Positions 1 to 5,111 of a stretch of 5,111 nt of DNA are shown piece after piece; positions within the stretch are counted from its first letter, which is position 1; each line of letters opens with the position of its first letter. Position numbers and translations under genes: made by a program. The notes beneath the pieces are model-generated. The model was not told the origin of the DNA and searched no databases. It saw only the letters and a list, made by a program, of their open reading frames with translations. Source of the DNA: a bacterium (GTDB lineage Bacteria; JAMCPX01); assembly GCA_021800575.1 (NCBI GenBank), contig JAJYYW010000133.1:1-5111 (forward strand). The letters are read 5' to 3'.

Positions 1-560
1 ACCTCGATTTTGCTTCCGGGTGCTATTCTGTACGTAGCCGCGAGCTCATGCTTGAGGGTGTCGCTCACGGCGATAATCCGGTCCGTAAACAGGGCGAGGA
101 TCCTTTCGATCCACAAAAATCCGGACGTCACCAGCCTGTTGAAATAACCATCGAATACATGGCCGTGAAACGTATGGATGATCCGTATCCTCTTCTCTCC
201 GAACCGCAGGTGCACCAGGTTGTAGACAATGACGGCACTCCTGCCGACCGCCCCTGCCTTGGCGGTATGCGTATGGACGATGTCCGGCTGAAACTCGCGG
301 ATAAGCTTATACAGGGAAAGGACAGACCGTACATCCCCGGCGAACGACAGTTCCCGCCTCAGGGTGTTGAGGTACAGCGGCGTTACGCGGTATTGTTCGA
401 GCAGATAATCCATAGTCTCCTCGCCCCTGGATACGTCCCCGACCACGAGCTTCGTTGCAAACTCCTGGTCGAGAAAACGGGTCAGGAGAATGGTGTGGAT
501 GGCAGGTCCTCCGATGTTCAGCCGTGCGATGATCCTCAGAACTTTTTTCTTCTTCTCCAT
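1..560 (-). CDS. GT4-family glycosyltransferase, N-terminal half (cut by window edge)
   Basis: Only the first 186 codons are inside the window; family members are usually 350-400 residues, so about half is missing. The visible part is the N-terminal Rossmann-like, acceptor-side domain of a GT-B fold. It opens with a basic stretch and a first beta strand (VLRIIARLNIGGPAIH, residues 7-22, with the glycine pair of the nucleotide-sugar transferase loop). PDIVHTHTAKAGAVGR follows at 92-107, then HTFHGHVF at 129-136 and DRIIAVSD at 160-167, the usual signature series of GT4 enzymes. Such enzymes move a sugar from an activated donor to a lipid-linked or growing glycan at the cytoplasmic face of the inner membrane, for LPS, capsule or exopolysaccharide. 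Donor and acceptor cannot be read from this half. The ATG is chosen because the sequence before it is not conserved-looking; the ribosome binding site is weak (GGAAA about 12 bases upstream). It starts 35 bases after rdgB and is probably co-transcribed with it. Confidence 0.9.
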   Translation of the reverse strand, partial: MEKKKKVLRIIARLNIGGPAIHTILLTRFLDQEFATKLVVGDVSRGEETMDYLLEQYRVTPLYLNTLRRELSFAGDVRSVLSLYKLIREFQPDIVHTHTAKAGAVGRSAVIVYNLVHLRFGEKRIRIIHTFHGHVFDGYFNRLVTSGFLWIERILALFTDRIIAVSDTLKHELAATYRIAPGSKIE

Positions 561-595
561 TGGATGTTGTTTCCGGTGGTATTCAAACTGTATGC

Positions 596-1201
596 TTACC
601 GTTCACCGGCCGTGTTTCCGCTGTGCCCGCGGTACTGTCTGAAAGCGGATTCGATGGCCTTTCTGCGATGACTGATCCTGTTTTTCTCTTCCTCGCTCAA
701 AAGCCCGAGGGTCCTGTCGTAGCCGTCGGGAATAAAAATCGGATCATACCCGAAACCATTGCCGCCCGCCGGTACACCGGCAATGCTTCCCCGCAATTCC
801 CCGTACCCGGTCAGATGGCCGCCATCCGCCAGGGTGATGACTATGTATGCCTTAAACACGGCCTGCCGCTGTCCGTGCCCCAGTGCTTTCATCCGTTCAA
901 GCAGGGCATTGTTCCTGTCCTGATCAGAACCTGCTACAAAGCGCGCGGAGATAACCCCGGGAAACCCGCCGAGTGCAGGCACCTCTATCCCGGAATCCTC
1001 TCCCAGGGCATCAACCCCGAACTGCGCAGTGACAAAGGATGCCTTGAGCAGTGCATTTTCTTCGTATGACACAACCCCCTCCTGCACGTCTACGGGTACG
1101 GCAGGCATCTGTGCATGGATCCCGTAGTCTTCCGCAATCTGCCGGATTTCACGGAATTTCGAGGTGTTGTTGGTCGCGACATAAAGGATGTTTGTCTTCA
1201 T
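596..1201 (-). CDS. rdgB: RdgB/HAM1-type XTP/dITP pyrophosphatase
   Basis: This 201-residue protein is full length for the RdgB/HAM1/Ham1p family. The enzyme hydrolyses XTP, ITP and dITP to the monophosphate and pyrophosphate, keeping deaminated purines out of DNA and RNA; it is cytosolic and acts as a dimer with Mg2+. Family motifs appear in order: ATNNTSK at 9-15, EENALLKA at 47-54, GEDSGIEV at 67-74, GGFPGVISAR at 78-87, GGNGFGYDPIF at 146-156 and EEKNRISHR at 171-179. The second acid of the usual DDSG is kept at D69, the catalytic position in the E. coli enzyme; the first is glutamate here. VISARFVAGSDQD is slightly longer than the usual YSARYAG segment. The ATG start gives the family N-terminus exactly. 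GGGG about 10 bases upstream is a moderate ribosome binding site, and no in-frame start lies further upstream before a stop. The gene sits between a kinase gene and a glycosyltransferase gene, probably in one operon. Confidence 0.96.
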   Translation of the reverse strand: MKTNILYVATNNTSKFREIRQIAEDYGIHAQMPAVPVDVQEGVVSYEENALLKASFVTAQFGVDALGEDSGIEVPALGGFPGVISARFVAGSDQDRNNALLERMKALGHGQRQAVFKAYIVITLADGGHLTGYGELRGSIAGVPAGGNGFGYDPIFIPDGYDRTLGLLSEEEKNRISHRRKAIESAFRQYRGHSGNTAGER

Positions 1202-1257
1202 CTGTCGATCCCCGGAGCGTGATGAACCGTACCCCGCAGCTCTCCCTCCTGCATCAT
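1198..1257 (-). other. 19-codon open frame bridging the kinase and rdgB genes
   Basis: The 52-base gap between the kinase stop and the rdgB start is spanned by an open frame, MMQEGELRGTVHHAPGIDR. Its ATG shares four bases (ATGA) with the kinase stop codon, and its TGA stop shares four bases with the rdgB ATG. A perfect AGGAGG-like sequence (AGGAGGGAGA, 1242-1251) lies inside it with no ATG, GTG or TTG at normal spacing behind it. It could be a coupling cistron that hands ribosomes from the kinase to rdgB, or a chance open frame. The peptide has no recognisable motif, signal or membrane segment. No good ribosome binding site precedes its own ATG, so translation would depend on re-initiation after the kinase. 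Confidence 0.2.
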
Positions 1258-3503
1258 TTCATGCTCTTGTAGCCCTTTTGTATATCGTTGAACAGCTGCT
1301 CGACTCCCTGGTACCGGTTTCCCGGGTTTTTTTCAAGGCATTTTATACCGACCTCCGAGAGCCACTGCGGCACCTGTGTGTTGATCCTGCTCATAGGCGC
1401 AGGAGCGGTATGTACCTGGTGATAGCCGATGTCGCCCTGGGTAAACGGCGGCTTTCCGGTGAGCAATTCGTACAGAGTACAGCCGAACGAGTAGATATCG
1501 GTCCTGGCATCGGTCCGCTCCCCGAGTATTTGTTCCGGGGACATATACAGCGGCGTACCTCCGACGATGGTCTCTCCGTGCTTTATCTCCTCCAATGCCT
1601 TTGCGAGGCCGAAATCCATGAGCTTCGCGACCCGCTTCGGGGTCCACATGATATTCGACGGTTTAATGTCTCTGTGGATGATGCCCTTCTCGTGGGCATA
1701 GGCAAGCCCTTTGAGCATCTGTACTGCAATGAATATGGAGAGCTGTACGGGCATGCCCGCAGGATAGTCGTCGAGGTACTTTTTCAGGACCATGCCGTCA
1801 ACAAATTCCATGACGATGAAGAAGGCGCCCTTGTCCTCGCCGACATCATAGACCGTGACAATATTCGGATGATTCAGCGATGCCGATGTCCGTGCCTCGC
1901 GGATAAAGGCGTCTACGTGCTTCGGATCGGATGCCCCCCCTGCCGACATAATCTTGATGGCAACAACCCGGCCGAGAAGGATGTCCTGGGCCTTGATGAC
2001 GATACCCATCCCGCCTCTGCCGAGTTCCTGGACCAGCTTGTACCGCTTGGAAAGGATACCCTCGCCGCTGTCCGAGAGCAGGACCGTCTGTGCATACTGA
2101 TCGATAACAGAGGGAGACGGCGTCTCGATGATGCGGCGCAGCCTCTCGATGCGTTCGTTCACATCGGCGTACGATGCATCAATCTTCATAATCTTACTGT
2201 AAATGGTTATCGCGTCTTTCGCCCTGCCTTCTTCCTCGTAGATAGTGGCGAGCTTGTAATACAGGGACGTATTCGTCTGGGAAAGCGTCTTGCCGGCAAT
2301 CGCCTGCTCTGCCAGCGTCCCGGCATCCTTGTACAGCCCCTTTTCCATCAGCAGGTCGAGGCGCAGCATTCTCGCTTCGTCGGTCTGTTTATCGGCTTCC
2401 GAGGCCACTTCCAGTACGGACAATGCCTTGTCCACGTACCCTGCCTCCTTGAAGATGGCCGCAGCAATAAGGTGCTTTCCCGCTTTGGCGTAGAGTTCCG
2501 CTGCAGTTATTTTTTCACCCAGCGAGACATAGATCCGTGCCGCGTCTTCGAATTTTCCCGTTTGTTCATAGATCTGGATCGCCTCCCGCTTTTTGCCGGT
2601 CTCTTCATACCAGGATGCTTTGAGCGCAGAGGCGCGCTCATGCCAGCCCGCCTTTTCCATGATCGCAGCCGCAGCGTTCTTATCGTTGATCGAGAGATAG
2701 AGTTCGCCCGCTTTTGCCCAGTTTTCAAGCTGTGCATACAGGTCTGCTGCATATTTTTTCAAACCGGCCTTTTCTGCAACGTCCGCAGCCTTTTGGAGAT
2801 TGCCAGTGTCACGGTATGCCTGGATCGCCCGCATCGCATAGTTCGTCAGTGCCCTCGGAATGATATCACTCTTGTGCGCAACGACCCCGGCTTCGTACGC
2901 GGCGGCGATCTTTGCCTTGTCATCGAGTCTCGTGTACAGCTCGCCGGCACGCAGGTTAAACCCCGCAGCCATATATGTGTCCGCTGCCTTTCCCGTTTCC
3001 CCGGTTGTCTCGAGCATGTTCGCTGCCTTGAGCAGCTCCCCTGACTTCAGCAGGTTCTCGCCCGCCTGCTTGTATTGCGACAATTCACGGTAGAGTTCGC
3101 CGGCTTCCTTGTAAAAACCGGTCTGTTCCAGTGCCGCGGCCTGCCGGTCCTTCATGCCGGTACGCTTAAAAAGCTGCGCTGCATAGTACACCGCCCCGGC
3201 CTTGTAATAGGCGTCCGCAGCGGATTGCAGCTTCCCTGACTTTTCGTACAGTTTTGCCGCGTTGAGATGATCCCCGATCCGTGAAAGCCGGTCCGCCTTT
3301 TTGGCGAATGCGAGGGTGTTGGGCCCGGCGGCCGGTGCCCTCTTTCTGTGCACCGCGAAGGACACGGCACCGATAAGTGCCAGCAGAGCAACCATACCCC
3401 ACAGCATCTGCGTTCCCGGGTCCGTTATTGTGCCGTTGTAGGATAACAATGCTTTTTCCACAAAGCGGACATACGGCATCACATAGGAAAGTACCTGGTT
3501 CAT
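1254..3503 (-). CDS. Membrane-anchored helical-repeat (TPR-like) Ser/Thr protein kinase
   Basis: The protein has 749 residues (from the ATG at 3503). A membrane segment at about 32-51 is followed by HRKR, which predicts N-terminus outside and the rest in the cytoplasm. Residues 79-369 form a TPR-like helical solenoid with a 13-residue period, and about 414-447 look like one ordinary TPR. The kinase domain (488-746) is complete: glycine loop GRGGMG 495-500, ATP lysine K517 in VAIK, alpha-C glutamate E536, HRDIKPSN with catalytic D612, DFG at 630-632, activation-loop GGTPLYMSPE with T650, D669 in DIYSFG and R730. It belongs to the bacterial Hanks-type (PknB-like) family and should be active. 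The solenoid probably binds partner or substrate proteins. No PASTA or other outer sensor domain is present. A TTG four codons earlier (3515) is possible, but neither start has a well-placed Shine-Dalgarno sequence, so the ATG is preferred. The gene lies downstream of a terminator and shows no convincing promoter of its own. Substrates are unknown. Confidence 0.95.
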   Translation of the reverse strand: MNQVLSYVMPYVRFVEKALLSYNGTITDPGTQMLWGMVALLALIGAVSFAVHRKRAPAAGPNTLAFAKKADRLSRIGDHLNAAKLYEKSGKLQSAADAYYKAGAVYYAAQLFKRTGMKDRQAAALEQTGFYKEAGELYRELSQYKQAGENLLKSGELLKAANMLETTGETGKAADTYMAAGFNLRAGELYTRLDDKAKIAAAYEAGVVAHKSDIIPRALTNYAMRAIQAYRDTGNLQKAADVAEKAGLKKYAADLYAQLENWAKAGELYLSINDKNAAAAIMEKAGWHERASALKASWYEETGKKREAIQIYEQTGKFEDAARIYVSLGEKITAAELYAKAGKHLIAAAIFKEAGYVDKALSVLEVASEADKQTDEARMLRLDLLMEKGLYKDAGTLAEQAIAGKTLSQTNTSLYYKLATIYEEEGRAKDAITIYSKIMKIDASYADVNERIERLRRIIETPSPSVIDQYAQTVLLSDSGEGILSKRYKLVQELGRGGMGIVIKAQDILLGRVVAIKIMSAGGASDPKHVDAFIREARTSASLNHPNIVTVYDVGEDKGAFFIVMEFVDGMVLKKYLDDYPAGMPVQLSIFIAVQMLKGLAYAHEKGIIHRDIKPSNIMWTPKRVAKLMDFGLAKALEEIKHGETIVGGTPLYMSPEQILGERTDARTDIYSFGCTLYELLTGKPPFTQGDIGYHQVHTAPAPMSRINTQVPQWLSEVGIKCLEKNPGNRYQGVEQLFNDIQKGYKSMK
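2397..3269 (-). repeat. Coding repeat: 21 units of 13 residues in the kinase solenoid
   Basis: Within the kinase gene the protein falls into 13-residue units with the pattern hydrophobic-x-K-A-A/G-x-L-Y-x-x-x-G-x. There are ten units in unbroken register at residues 79-208, six at 223-300 and five at 305-369; a 14-residue spacer and a 4-residue insertion separate the blocks. Examples are LQSAADAYYKAGA, VYYAAQLFKRTGM, LLKAANMLETTGE, FEDAARIYVSLGE and KITAAELYAKAGK. Some units, such as 196-208 and 288-300, fit the pattern only loosely. Each unit would make one short helix closed by a glycine, so a helix pair measures 26 residues rather than the 34 of a standard TPR. The repeats diverge at DNA level, so this is an old protein-level repeat and not a recent tandem DNA duplication. 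Confidence 0.8.
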
Positions 3504-3569
3504 GATAGTATGCAATACCTTAATTCATCCCACTTTGCAACAACGATGCATTTCTGTCTTTCCGTGTCC

Positions 3570-3600
3570 AAAAAAAAAGTCCCGCCAGAGGCGGGACTTT
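3570..3600 (-). terminator. Intrinsic terminator of the beta-barrel protein gene
   Basis: Read on the minus strand, an 11-base-pair perfect stem (arms 3600-3590 and 3586-3576, AAAGTCCCGCC against GGCGGGACTTT) closes a TCT loop. It runs into nine consecutive T (3578-3570), three of which belong to the stem. It begins 18 bases after the stop codon of the secreted beta-barrel gene. On the plus strand the hairpin is preceded rather than followed by its long homopolymer tract, so it should work only in the minus direction. It separates the beta-barrel unit from the kinase gene. Confidence 0.93.
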
Positions 3601-3618
3601 GATGAGGCATAGTCGTGT

Positions 3619-4227
3619 TTAATTGAAGTAGTAGTGGATACCGGCCTGCAGGAAGTCAGCAGCGTTGAATCCAAGGTTGTCACCCGCAAAATGATTTCCG
3701 GACGTTGAATACGAGGCATAGCCGAGCCCCAGCTCAATATTGAATCCAAGCTCCGGTATCTGCGGAATGAAGAACTCCGGGCCAGCAAAGAAGTTGACGG
3801 CCGTTCCCACCAGCACGCCGTTTGCCTTGGAATCTATATCCGAGTACATCAGGGTCATGCCGGCATTGAAATTCACGTAGGGCTTTGAGACAACTGCGTA
3901 AAACCCTTTGAGGGCGACATTGAACACATTGGCATCGCCGTTCATCGGTCCGCCGTACTGATTTCCCCCGAGATCAAACTCGCCGCCGATTCGGTTGATC
4001 AGTACCCGCAGCGAAATGTCCGTCGGTGCAACCGTACCGGGAACGTCGGGCATCGCATACATTTGCCGGTTAAACCCCACACCAAACCGGGGCGTCCAGT
4101 CCGTTGAACCGGTTTCCTGCCTCATCTGGTACCGTGGATTTTGTCCGCCGACATAACCGGCCTTTGCCGAGACTGTCAATCCGAGTAGTATCAATGATGC
4201 AATCAGGGTTATGCTTGTTTTTTTCAT
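3619..4227 (-). CDS. Secreted outer-membrane beta-barrel-like protein
   Basis: The 202-residue product starts with a textbook signal peptide, MKKTSITLIASLILLGL then TVSAKA, with likely cleavage after AKA at residue 23. The mature part is rich in alternating glycine and aromatic residues that read as amphipathic strands: TPRFGVGF 45-52, DISLRVLI 70-77, VFNVALKGFYAVV 101-113, PYVNFNAGMTLMYS 116-129, NGVLVGTAVNFFAGPEFFI 136-154, LGFNIELGLGYASY 160-173 and a final FLQAGIHYYFN. This suggests about eight strands, like small OmpX- or OmpW-sized barrels. The last strand ends in F-N, not the usual terminal F. The start at 4227 is chosen because AAGGAGG lies six bases upstream and the signal peptide begins there; an in-frame GTG at 4272 would put 15 extra residues before it. 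The gene has its own promoter and terminator and so is probably well expressed by itself. Function is unknown; it could be structural, a small porin, or a lipid-handling barrel. Confidence 0.85.
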   Translation of the reverse strand: MKKTSITLIASLILLGLTVSAKAGYVGGQNPRYQMRQETGSTDWTPRFGVGFNRQMYAMPDVPGTVAPTDISLRVLINRIGGEFDLGGNQYGGPMNGDANVFNVALKGFYAVVSKPYVNFNAGMTLMYSDIDSKANGVLVGTAVNFFAGPEFFIPQIPELGFNIELGLGYASYSTSGNHFAGDNLGFNAADFLQAGIHYYFN

Positions 4228-4233
4228 TTGATT

Positions 4234-4240
4234 CCTCCTT
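4234..4240 (-). promoter_or_regulatory. Strong ribosome binding site of the beta-barrel gene
   Basis: AAGGAGG on the minus strand lies six bases before the ATG at 4227. It is the best Shine-Dalgarno sequence correctly placed before a gene in the window, and it decides the start against the upstream in-frame GTG at 4272. Confidence 0.9.
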
Positions 4241-4255
4241 TTTATAGTTGTTTTA

Positions 4256-4285
4256 TGTATAGCGTACCTCACTATGGTTTGTCAA
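4256..4285 (-). promoter_or_regulatory. Sigma-70-type promoter for the beta-barrel gene
   Basis: On the minus strand a perfect -35 box TTGACA (4285-4280) is followed after 18 bases by TATACA (4261-4256), a 4/6 match to the -10 consensus. Transcription would begin near 4249, leaving a leader of about 20 bases that contains little more than the AAGGAGG site. The -35 box overlaps the TGA stop codon of the upstream small zinc-knuckle gene. This is a consensus match only. Confidence 0.7.
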
Positions 4286-4509
4286 AATTCTTTCACCCTG
4301 CGGTTTTTACAGTCCTTGCATAGGATAATGGTCTTCGGCGATATGAGTTTGAAATAGTGCGAATCCGGTTTGTCCTGCTCGTCGCTCGCGATCGTGACCT
4401 GCTCGGTCTCCCCGGTAACCTCGACATAGTAATCCACGGTATAATGGTCCCTGAAATGGATGGTCGGTTTCACAATCCTGCCGCACAGGGAGCAGTAAAG
4501 GGCCGGCAT
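4282..4509 (-). CDS. Small protein with two CxxC zinc knuckles, unknown function
   Basis: The 75-residue protein carries CSLC at residues 6-9 and CKDC at 64-67, one pair at each end. The middle holds a polar segment rich in Y, H and T (FRDHYTVDYYVEVTGE from residue 18) and an acidic stretch with several D and E residues. Four cysteines in two CxxC pairs are the classic set for one structural zinc, so the termini probably meet in a single zinc-ribbon-like fold with a beta-rich insertion. I do not recognise the family. There is no signal peptide or membrane segment, so it is probably cytosolic. It starts 15 bases after the LapB-like gene and has no clear Shine-Dalgarno sequence (the region before it reads GCCCCTC), so it is probably translated by coupling to that gene. 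A role with its neighbour is inference from position only. Confidence 0.8.
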   Translation of the reverse strand: MPALYCSLCGRIVKPTIHFRDHYTVDYYVEVTGETEQVTIASDEQDKPDSHYFKLISPKTIILCKDCKNRRVKEF

Positions 4510-4524
4510 ACGAGGGGCAAAGGA

Positions 4525-5111
4525 TTATACGGGTACATCCCGGAGTTTTGCCGGCACGGGCTTGAACGACTCAAGCTCTTTGCTCGTACTCAAGACCAGG
4601 CTGTCCGGACTCCCGCACTTCTGGCACTCAGCCGCCCAGACGAATGTTTCGCTGCCGCACCGGGTACACACGAACGGGAACTTCAGCTGCAGCCCTCCTG
4701 CATGAATGGACTTCAACTTCTTATACGCGGACGCCGTGTCTCCTTTCTTGGCCAACAACTCCGCATTGAGCAGTTCGGTCGATGGTATGCGTATCCACTT
4801 ATTGTCCAGGTAGGTCAGCTGCTCGGAGGCATCGTCGACCATCTCAAGCCTGAGGAGGAGTTTTGCAAACATGATCCTCGTGAGCACATCGTCCGGGCTG
4901 TTCGACAGGAGCCTCCGGTAGAAGCGGATGAGCTCGAAGGGATTGTCGTGCTTGAGGTACATGTCCTCCATCTTGATTAAGAATACCGCGTGGTGCGTCA
5001 TCGCATAGCCTGCTTCCCACTCCTCGACGGCCTTCCCGGCATCGTTCTTCTTGTCCAGGAGTATCTCGCCGCCCGTTATATAGGTGGGCACAAAACCGGG
5101 ATTGAGCTTCT
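4525..5111 (-). CDS. LapB/YciM-like TPR protein with C-terminal zinc ribbon (N-terminus cut by window edge)
   Basis: The reading frame is open to the window edge; 194 complete codons are visible, so the GTG at 5091 is not the true start (KLNPGF precedes it in frame). The visible part has TPR-like helices, such as GKAVEEWEAGY, DVLTRIMFAKLLLRLEMVDDASEQL and LLNAELLAKKGDTASAYKKL. A rubredoxin-like ribbon follows, CTRC-x10-CQKC (4615-4668), and then a tail of about 29 residues. TPRs followed by such a ribbon near the C-terminus are the architecture of LapB (YciM). In E. coli that protein is anchored in the inner membrane and controls LPS synthesis by directing FtsH to LpxC. The cysteines are all kept, which argues for bound zinc. 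The tail beyond the ribbon (ESFKPVPAKLRDVPV at the end) shows no known motif. Whether it has the N-terminal membrane anchor, and whether it serves LPS here, cannot be seen. Another TPR/rubredoxin protein is the main alternative. Confidence 0.8.
   Translation of the reverse strand, partial: KLNPGFVPTYITGGEILLDKKNDAGKAVEEWEAGYAMTHHAVFLIKMEDMYLKHDNPFELIRFYRRLLSNSPDDVLTRIMFAKLLLRLEMVDDASEQLTYLDNKWIRIPSTELLNAELLAKKGDTASAYKKLKSIHAGGLQLKFPFVCTRCGSETFVWAAECQKCGSPDSLVLSTSKELESFKPVPAKLRDVPV

Noticed and set aside
48..671. A 207-codon plus-strand open frame opposite the glycosyltransferase and the end of rdgB
   Set aside because: It spans two real minus-strand genes and their gap, and its product has no recognisable motif; the minus strand shows clear GT4 signatures here.
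1188..3044. A 618-codon open frame on the plus strand opposite the kinase
   Set aside because: It lies almost wholly opposite a gene with complete kinase and repeat motifs. Its translation shows no domain, is rich in R, C and H as antisense frames are, and it crosses into rdgB and the gap. It is a by-product of the codon use of the real gene.
3504..3515. TTG at 3515 as the start of the kinase
   Set aside because: It adds only four residues and its nearest Shine-Dalgarno-like bases are badly spaced; the ATG at 3503 is preferred, though the evidence is not strong either way.
3570..3600. The hairpin as a bidirectional terminator
   Set aside because: All genes point one way, and the long T-run exists only on the minus strand; on the plus strand the stem is followed by GATGAGG.
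3525..3788. An 87-codon minus-strand open frame overlapping the end of the beta-barrel gene and the terminator
   Set aside because: It runs through the hairpin terminator and lies out of frame with a gene that has a signal peptide and strand pattern.
3619..4272. A longer form of the beta-barrel protein starting at the GTG at 4272
   Set aside because: The extra 15 residues would precede a perfect signal peptide, the GTG lies upstream of the predicted transcript start, and AAGGAGG sits exactly before the ATG at 4227.
4357..4980. A 207-codon plus-strand open frame opposite the LapB-like and zinc-knuckle genes
   Set aside because: Both minus-strand genes have conserved CxxC motifs and sensible starts; the plus frame has no domain and covers parts of both.
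1..5111. tRNA, rRNA, CRISPR, insertion sequence, attachment site or riboswitch
   Set aside because: Coding genes fill nearly the whole window, with the longest gap between genes about 115 bases. No direct repeats with spacers, transposase motifs, terminal inverted repeats or RNA gene landmarks were seen.

Overview
The window carries six protein-coding genes, all read from the minus strand. Both outermost genes run off the window edges. There is one clear promoter, one clear intrinsic terminator, and no RNA gene, transposon, CRISPR array or long gene-free stretch. A secreted beta-barrel-like protein, a LapB-like TPR/zinc-ribbon protein and a GT4 glycosyltransferase point to a Gram-negative, LPS- or polysaccharide-making bacterium of moderate GC. 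A large TPR-plus-Ser/Thr-kinase protein next to these would fit a deep-branching group such as Nitrospirota or Desulfobacterota, but that placement is inference only.

Layout in the direction of transcription (high to low coordinates). At 5111-4525 lies the C-terminal part of a LapB/YciM-like TPR protein ending in a rubredoxin-like zinc ribbon. It is followed 15 bases later by a 75-residue protein with two CxxC knuckles (4509-4282). A TTGACA/TATACA promoter (4285-4256), overlapping the stop codon of that small gene, starts a short unit: a 202-residue secreted beta-barrel-like protein (4227-3619) with a very good ribosome binding site, closed by a strong hairpin terminator (3600-3570).

After the terminator comes the largest gene (3503-1254), a membrane-anchored Ser/Thr protein kinase. 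Its N-terminal half is an alpha-helical solenoid with an unusually exact 13-residue period, and its C-terminal half is a complete kinase domain with all catalytic residues. It is followed closely by rdgB (1201-596), a nucleotide-pool cleaning XTP/dITP pyrophosphatase, and then by the N-terminal half of a GT4 glycosyltransferase (560-1).

The kinase, rdgB and the glycosyltransferase are spaced like one operon (52 and 35 bases apart). The 52-base gap between kinase and rdgB is bridged by a 19-codon open frame that shares four bases (ATGA) with the gene on each side. The most notable features are the 13-residue repeat solenoid fused to a kinase in an inverted order (membrane anchor, solenoid, kinase), and the bridging mini-frame. 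Nothing in the window amounts to a clearly new defence or mobile system.
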